NCBI RefSeq assembly: GCF_034670185.1
Contig: NZ_JAXMNY010000004.1
Coordinates: forward strand, 248,001 to 312,000
DNA from: Nisaea sp.
GTDB lineage: Bacteria > Pseudomonadota > Alphaproteobacteria > Thalassobaculales > Thalassobaculaceae
Reading direction: 5' to 3'
Length of the DNA: 64,000 nucleotides
Within the stretch, counting starts at the first letter, position 1; each line of letters starts with the position of its first letter. The position numbers were made by a program, and so were the translations under genes. The notes beneath the pieces are model-generated. The model was not told where the DNA came from, searched no databases, and saw only the letters and a list, made by a program, of their open reading frames with translations. Of the stretch, positions 60,124-64,000 are shown one piece after another.

Positions 60124-60207
60124 TCGTCACCCCGGCGCAGGCCGGGGCCCACTGATCATAGGTCGGTGTCCGTCATCCCTGGATCCCGTCTTTCGACGGG
60201 ATGACGA
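60124..60207. repeat. two REP-like palindromic elements after ftsY
   Basis: Two dyads lie side by side: GTCACCCCGGCGCAGGCCGG (from 60125, CCCCGGC pairing with GCCGGGG) and, from 60171, GTCATCCC...GGATCCCGTC with a TTTCGACGGGATGAC right arm. Both have the GTCAYCCC end of dispersed extragenic palindromes. They may act as the transcription end for ftsY and the Nudix gene. Confidence 0.65.
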
Positions 60208-60221
60208 TGGAATAATTCTTC

Positions 60222-60770
60222 TCAAACACCCATCGGCATTTCGGAGCGCGGCGCGAATTCGCCCTGGCCCAGCGTTTCCCGGTAATGCGCAAACGCCCAA
60301 TGCACCGTCGGGAAAGCGATCTCGTCCCACGGGATCTCGTCCCAGGTGAAAAGACCGACATCCTCCGATTCAATGCCGGGTGAGACATCCGGTGAGAGCA
60401 GGCGAGCGCGGTAGATCATCTGCACCTGGCTGATCCGGGGGATGTTGTAGACGCCGAGCAGCGGGCCAATCTCGATCCGGGCATTGGCCTCTTCCCAGGC
60501 TTCCCGTACGGCGCCGTCTTGGGTCGACTCGCCCTCTTCCATGAAACCCGCCGGCAGGGTCCAGTAACCGATCCGCGGCTCGATCGCCCGCTTGCACAAG
60601 AGGAACTTGTCCTCCCAGGTGACCACCGCCCCGACGACGATTTTTGGATTGATGTAATTGATGAAGCCGCAATCGGTGCAGACCAGCCGCTCCCGCTCAT
60701 CCCCTTCCGGTACAAGTTTCGTTACCGGGCCTTTCAGTTCCGACCGGTCCACGGCCATGTCGCTCACCAC
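60222..60770 (-). CDS. Nudix hydrolase with half zinc ribbon
   Basis: A 182-residue hydrolase of nucleotide diphosphate derivatives. An N-terminal CTDCGFINYINPK motif gives the short zinc-ribbon seen in ADP-ribose/NADH-type members, and the Nudix box is GFMEEGESTQDGAVREAWEE (residues about 77-96), close to GX5EX7REUXEEXGU. The C-terminal region LFTWDEIPWDEIAFPTVHWA is common to this group. The start is GTG at 60770 or ATG at 60758. The substrate is unknown. Confidence 0.88.
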   Translation of the reverse strand: MVSDMAVDRSELKGPVTKLVPEGDERERLVCTDCGFINYINPKIVVGAVVTWEDKFLLCKRAIEPRIGYWTLPAGFMEEGESTQDGAVREAWEEANARIEIGPLLGVYNIPRISQVQMIYRARLLSPDVSPGIESEDVGLFTWDEIPWDEIAFPTVHWAFAHYRETLGQGEFAPRSEMPMGV

Positions 60771-60874
60771 TTGATCAAAGTCTTACAAATGCGTGGAAAT
60801 CGTAGCAGAGCGGGCAAAAGAAAGCGCGACCCTTTGCAAGGCCGCGCCTGAACTCTGAGGGAGGTGCGATGATG

Positions 60875-61114
60875 TCAGACGAAGATGTCTATCTCATCGC
60901 CGCGCTGGCGTTGGCTCTCCCTGCGGGCTGAATTGCGGAGCGCGGTTGCTCGCTCGTTATCGCCCTGAATATCGCTGCTTTCGTCGGAACTGGCGATCGC
61001 CGCCGCCGTCAGCGGCCGGTTATTCCGGTCACGCTCCTGTTCCACCGGTCGGGGGGCAACCAGTGTTGAAAGCGTCGCGTTCAGCGGTACTGATACCGGG
61101 ACTGCGGGAATCAT
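60875..61114 (-). CDS. small disordered hypothetical protein
   Basis: A 79-residue frame rich in Arg, Ser, Asp and Asn with no hydrophobic core (for example VEQERDRNNRPLTAAAIASS). The start is supported by GGAG seven bases before the ATG. No homology is known to me. It lies between pgk and the Nudix gene on the same strand, and composition is like its neighbours. It could still be a chance frame. Confidence 0.45.
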   Translation of the reverse strand: MIPAVPVSVPLNATLSTLVAPRPVEQERDRNNRPLTAAAIASSDESSDIQGDNERATALRNSARRESQRQRGDEIDIFV

Positions 61115-61206
61115 TTACTTTCTCCAACACGGTTAAATATGTGTGAAGAATGGCCAAGAGTCAAGATGACCCGCAGAAACTCGCCGATTCGCTAGTGTTC
61201 GTGCAG

Positions 61207-62412
61207 TCAGCGCCCAGCCATAAGAGCGGCCACGCCGGGAAGGGTTTTACCTTCCATCCATTCAAGAAATGCACCGCCCGCCGTCGAGACATAGCTGAAG
61301 CGTTCCGCCACCCCGGCATGAACGAGAGCGGCCACAGTATCGCCGCCGCCGGCCACGCTGAGCAGAGCGCCCTGATCGGTCAGCTCGGCCGCCGTCCGCG
61401 CGAGGGACACGGTCCCGGCATCGAACGGCGTGATCTCGAAAGCGCCAAGCGGGCCGTTCCAGACCAACGTCTCACTCTCCCTAAGAACATCCGCGAACCG
61501 GGCAACGCTTTCCGGGCCGGCATCGAGGATCATCTTGTCCGCCGGCACATCGGAAGCAGGAACAACTTCTGAAGGCGCGGCCGCCGCGAACTCACCCGCG
61601 ACCACGCAGTCGGTCTGCAGGCAGATGGTGCAGCCTTCCTGTTCCGCTTTTGTAATGATCTCGCGTGCAGTGCCCGCCAGATCGCGTTCAGCGAGAGATT
61701 TGCCGACCTCATGGCCCTGGGCGAAGAGGAAGGTGTTCGCCATACCGCCGCCGATGATCAGGTAGTCGACCTTCGGCAGCAGATTGCCAAGCAGTTCGAG
61801 CTTGGTGGAAACCTTGGCGCCGCCGACAACCGCAACGACTGGGCGTTTCGGCGCTTCCAGCGCCTGACCGAGCGCTTCCAGCTCGGCCTGCATCAACAGG
61901 CCCGCATAAGCCGGCAGATGACGGGCGAGGCCTTCGGTCGAGGCATGGGCGCGATGTGCCGTGGCAAAGGCGTCGTTCACATAAACGTCGCCCAGCTTTG
62001 CCAATGCTGCGGTGAAATCTTCCGCGTTCTTTTCCTCACCGGCATGGAAGCGGAGGTTTTCCAGCAGCAGCACGTCGCCATTGTTCATGGCCCCGACAGC
62101 CGTCGCCGCCGTCTCTCCAATACAGTCTTCCGCAAAGGTGACCGGATCGCCGCCAAGAGCCGAAGACAGCGGCGCGACGATCGGCGCCAGCGACATTTCC
62201 GGAACCCGGGCTCCCTTGGGGCGGCCGAAATGAGACAGAACCACGACTTTCGCGCCCTTGCTCCGAAGCGCCCGGATCGTCGGCACGGCCCGCTCGATCC
62301 TCGTCGCATCCGTCACCGCGCCATCTTTCATCGGCACGTTCAGGTCAACCCGGAGCAAAACAGTCCGGCCGCGAGCGTCAATATCTTCAAGAGTGCGATA
62401 AGCTGGCATCAT
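61207..62412 (-). CDS. pgk: phosphoglycerate kinase
   Basis: Glycolytic kinase making ATP from 1,3-bisphosphoglycerate. The ATG at 62412, preceded by GGAG, gives 401 residues beginning MMPAYRTLEDIDARGRTVLL; the frame to 62448 is rejected. Features are LRVDLNVPMKDGAVTDATRI, VVLSHFGRPKG, LLENLRFHAGEE, the hinge and nucleotide loop GGAKVSTKLELLGNL and the catalytic GGGDTVAAL near the end. A lone pgk without gap beside it is usual for this group. Confidence 0.97.
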   Translation of the reverse strand: MMPAYRTLEDIDARGRTVLLRVDLNVPMKDGAVTDATRIERAVPTIRALRSKGAKVVVLSHFGRPKGARVPEMSLAPIVAPLSSALGGDPVTFAEDCIGETAATAVGAMNNGDVLLLENLRFHAGEEKNAEDFTAALAKLGDVYVNDAFATAHRAHASTEGLARHLPAYAGLLMQAELEALGQALEAPKRPVVAVVGGAKVSTKLELLGNLLPKVDYLIIGGGMANTFLFAQGHEVGKSLAERDLAGTAREIITKAEQEGCTICLQTDCVVAGEFAAAAPSEVVPASDVPADKMILDAGPESVARFADVLRESETLVWNGPLGAFEITPFDAGTVSLARTAAELTDQGALLSVAGGGDTVAALVHAGVAERFSYVSTAGGAFLEWMEGKTLPGVAALMAGR

Positions 62413-62488
62413 CAGGTCTCCGCGCCGATTTCCGCCGCTTTCAATCACAGTCGGATCGCAGTTTCAAGTGTGGTCACGCGCGGGACGC

Positions 62489-63661
62489 CTACTTATAGGG
62501 ATCGGCTGCGTCGCGCAGGCCGTCACCAAAGAAGTTGAATGCCAGAACAACGAGGATCACCGGCACCACCGGCGTCATGATCCAGGGGTAGAGTTCCACC
62601 GCGTTTATGTTCTGCGCTTCCGTCAGCAGCACCCCCCAGGAGGTGATAGGCGGGCGCAGTCCGAGACCAAGGAAACTCAACGCCGTCTCGCCCAGAATCA
62701 TCGACGGGATCGACAGCGTCGCCGAGGCGATCAGGTGGCTCATAAAGCTTGGCAGCAGGTGCCGCCCGATGATCCGTTTCGGCTTCGCGCCCATAAGCTG
62801 GGCGGCGACCGCGAAATCCTCCTCGCGCAGGGCCAGCAGCTTGGAGCGAACCGCACGTGCAAGTCCGGTCCAGTCCAGCAGGCCGAGAATGATGGTGATC
62901 CCGAAATAGATCAGGATCGGGCTCCAGGTCACCGGCAGGGCGGCAGAGAGCGCCATCCAGAGCGGCAGTTCCGGGAAAGACCGGATCACCTCGATCACCC
63001 GTTGGGTCAGGCTGTCGATCCAGCCGCCGTAATAGCCGGCCATACCGCCAATCACGATACCGAGCACGAAGCTGACGGCAATACCGATCAGGCCAACGGT
63101 GAGCGAGATCCGGGTGCCGTAGATGATCCGCGAGAACATGTCGCGGCCAAGCCGGTCGGTGCCAAGCAGGAAGAACGTCCCGCCCTCAGCCGGGCAGATC
63201 AGGTGGAAATCCATCTCCACCATGCCCCAGAACTTGTAGTCGTCGCCGCTGCAGAAGAAGCGCAGCTTGTCCACCTTCTCCGGATTGTCCCTGTATTCCC
63301 GCTTCAGGTTGCGCATGTTCAGCGTGTAGTCGAGCCCGTAGACAAACGGCCCGACAAAGCTGCCCTCATGGAAAAGATGCACCGGCTGCGGCGGGGCATA
63401 GATATGATCCGTGTGCCGGGTGGCCAGGCCATAGGGCGCGATCATCTCGCTGACGATGGTCGAAAGGTAGAGGAAAATAAGAAACAGCCCGGAGATGACC
63501 GCGACCCGGTGGCGCTTCAGCTTCCACCACATCATCTGCCACTGGGACGCCATGTAATAGCGTTCCTGCTCCGGCGTCAGCACCGTGTCCGAATTCGGAT
63601 CGAACGGCTCCCGGTTGACGTAGTGGTCGGTACGCGGCCCGTCGGCGGAAGAAATACTCAT
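62489..63661 (-). CDS. peptide/nickel-type ABC transporter permease (DppC/OppC/YejE family)
   Basis: Inner membrane permease of a peptide-type ABC importer, 390 residues. It begins with a cytoplasmic N-terminus carrying YMASQWQMMWWKLKRHRVAVIS, the entry to the first membrane helix. A long periplasmic loop (to about residue 165) separates it from the remaining five helices. The LGTDRLGRDMFSRIIYGTRISL start of the BPD domain and the coupling EAA loop AAQLMGAKPKRIIGRHLLPS are clear. The large loop and length resemble YejE. Its ATG overlaps the stop of the upstream permease. The ATPase and binding-protein genes must lie outside the window. Confidence 0.9.
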   Translation of the reverse strand: MSISSADGPRTDHYVNREPFDPNSDTVLTPEQERYYMASQWQMMWWKLKRHRVAVISGLFLIFLYLSTIVSEMIAPYGLATRHTDHIYAPPQPVHLFHEGSFVGPFVYGLDYTLNMRNLKREYRDNPEKVDKLRFFCSGDDYKFWGMVEMDFHLICPAEGGTFFLLGTDRLGRDMFSRIIYGTRISLTVGLIGIAVSFVLGIVIGGMAGYYGGWIDSLTQRVIEVIRSFPELPLWMALSAALPVTWSPILIYFGITIILGLLDWTGLARAVRSKLLALREEDFAVAAQLMGAKPKRIIGRHLLPSFMSHLIASATLSIPSMILGETALSFLGLGLRPPITSWGVLLTEAQNINAVELYPWIMTPVVPVILVVLAFNFFGDGLRDAADPYK

Positions 63662-64000
63662 CGGTTCGTCCCTCCACCGAGCCTGATACGCGGATCAAGG
63701 ACCGCCAGCAGCAGATCGGAGATAAACATGCCGATCACAGTCAGCATCGCCAGGAACATCAGGAAGGAGCCGGCAAGGTACATATCCTGGCTCTGCAACG
63801 CGCCGATCAGCATCGGGCCGGTGGTCGGCAGGGACAGCACCATGGCGACCACGGCAGAACCGGAAATCACTTGGGGCAACATGTTGCCGATATCCGCGAT
63901 AAAGGGGTTCAACGACATCCGCAGCGGATATTTCATCAGTGCCTTGAAGGGGTGCAGGCCCTTGGCCCGCGCCGTGACGACATATTGCTTCTGCAGCTCG
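63658..64000 (-). CDS. ABC transporter permease (DppB-type), 5' part outside window
   Basis: C-terminal ~114 residues of the partner permease; the frame is open at the window end. It starts with QKQYVVTARAKGLHPFKALM, the coupling EAA loop, then the last membrane helices (GSAVVAMVLSLPTTGPMLIG, MFLAMLTVIGMFISDLLLAV) and ends LDPRIRLGGGTNR. The ATG of the next permease overlaps its stop (ATGA). Confidence 0.9.
   Translation of the reverse strand, partial: ELQKQYVVTARAKGLHPFKALMKYPLRMSLNPFIADIGNMLPQVISGSAVVAMVLSLPTTGPMLIGALQSQDMYLAGSFLMFLAMLTVIGMFISDLLLAVLDPRIRLGGGTNR

Overview
The window reads as a conserved chromosomal core of a GC-rich alphaproteobacterium. Rhodospirillales or a close relative is my inference from gene order, not something I could test by search. 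Evidence is the run proA-nadD-rsfS-rlmH-gpmI-envC-ctpA-yibQ-rppH, a five-gene F1 ATPase operon (atpHAGDC) without the Fo genes, the mdh-sucC-sucD-sucA-odhB-lpdA cluster, sdhCDAB, and the chain ffh-rpsP-rimM-trmD-rplS followed by leuCD, leuB and asd. No rRNA, tRNA, CRISPR array, prophage or insertion sequence was found.

Layout. 1-9 kb (+): proline, NAD, ribosome-maturation, glycolysis and cell-envelope genes, then rppH and an unrecognised 406-residue protein. 10.5-15.5 kb (-): F1 ATPase. 15.7-17.9 kb (-): priA. 18-20.5 kb (+): transaldolase-like enzyme, DUF484 protein and XerC. 20.5-22.5 kb: a small secreted protein and a flavin amine oxidase, then a long perfect inverted repeat. 22.6-31.9 kb (-): lpdA, odhB, sucA, sucD, sucC and mdh, that is, the 2-oxoglutarate to succinate steps of the TCA cycle plus malate dehydrogenase; this splits into two transcription units at a strong hairpin. 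32-34.2 kb (-): a tandem pair of unknown paralogues. 34.3-37 kb (-): zapE, an SDR dehydrogenase and an exported protein. 37.2 kb (+): a 42-residue exported peptide too short for usual ORF cut-offs. 37.5-40.9 kb (-): succinate dehydrogenase. 40.9-41.55 kb: an AT-rich gene-poor island. 41.5-44.8 kb: pentapeptide-repeat protein, CitE-like lyase, pyridoxal kinase and an orphan ECF sigma factor. 44.9-49.4 kb (-): asd and the leucine genes. 49.6-54.3 kb: a TauE-type permease, then the rplS-trmD-rimM-rpsP-ffh group (-). 54.6-56.9 kb: an enolase-superfamily enzyme convergent with an Ldh-type dehydrogenase. 57-60 kb (+): dapF, mtaB and ftsY. 60.2-62.4 kb (-): a Nudix hydrolase, a small disordered protein and pgk. 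62.5-64 kb (-): two DppC/DppB-type permeases, the second cut by the window edge.

Most of the DNA is ordinary housekeeping sequence. The parts most worth attention are (i) the unknown protein family at 32-34 kb with a possible distant third member at 9.2 kb, (ii) two genes, rsfS and the second unknown paralogue, whose homology-supported N-termini begin at ATA and ATC codons placed 6 nt after good Shine-Dalgarno sequences, with no usual start codon well placed, (iii) a perfect operator-like palindrome in front of sucC, and (iv) the AT-rich island with DnaA-box-like sequences upstream of sdhC. Where a longer frame was open I moved starts inward to the codon that matches the family N-terminus; these choices are stated per gene.
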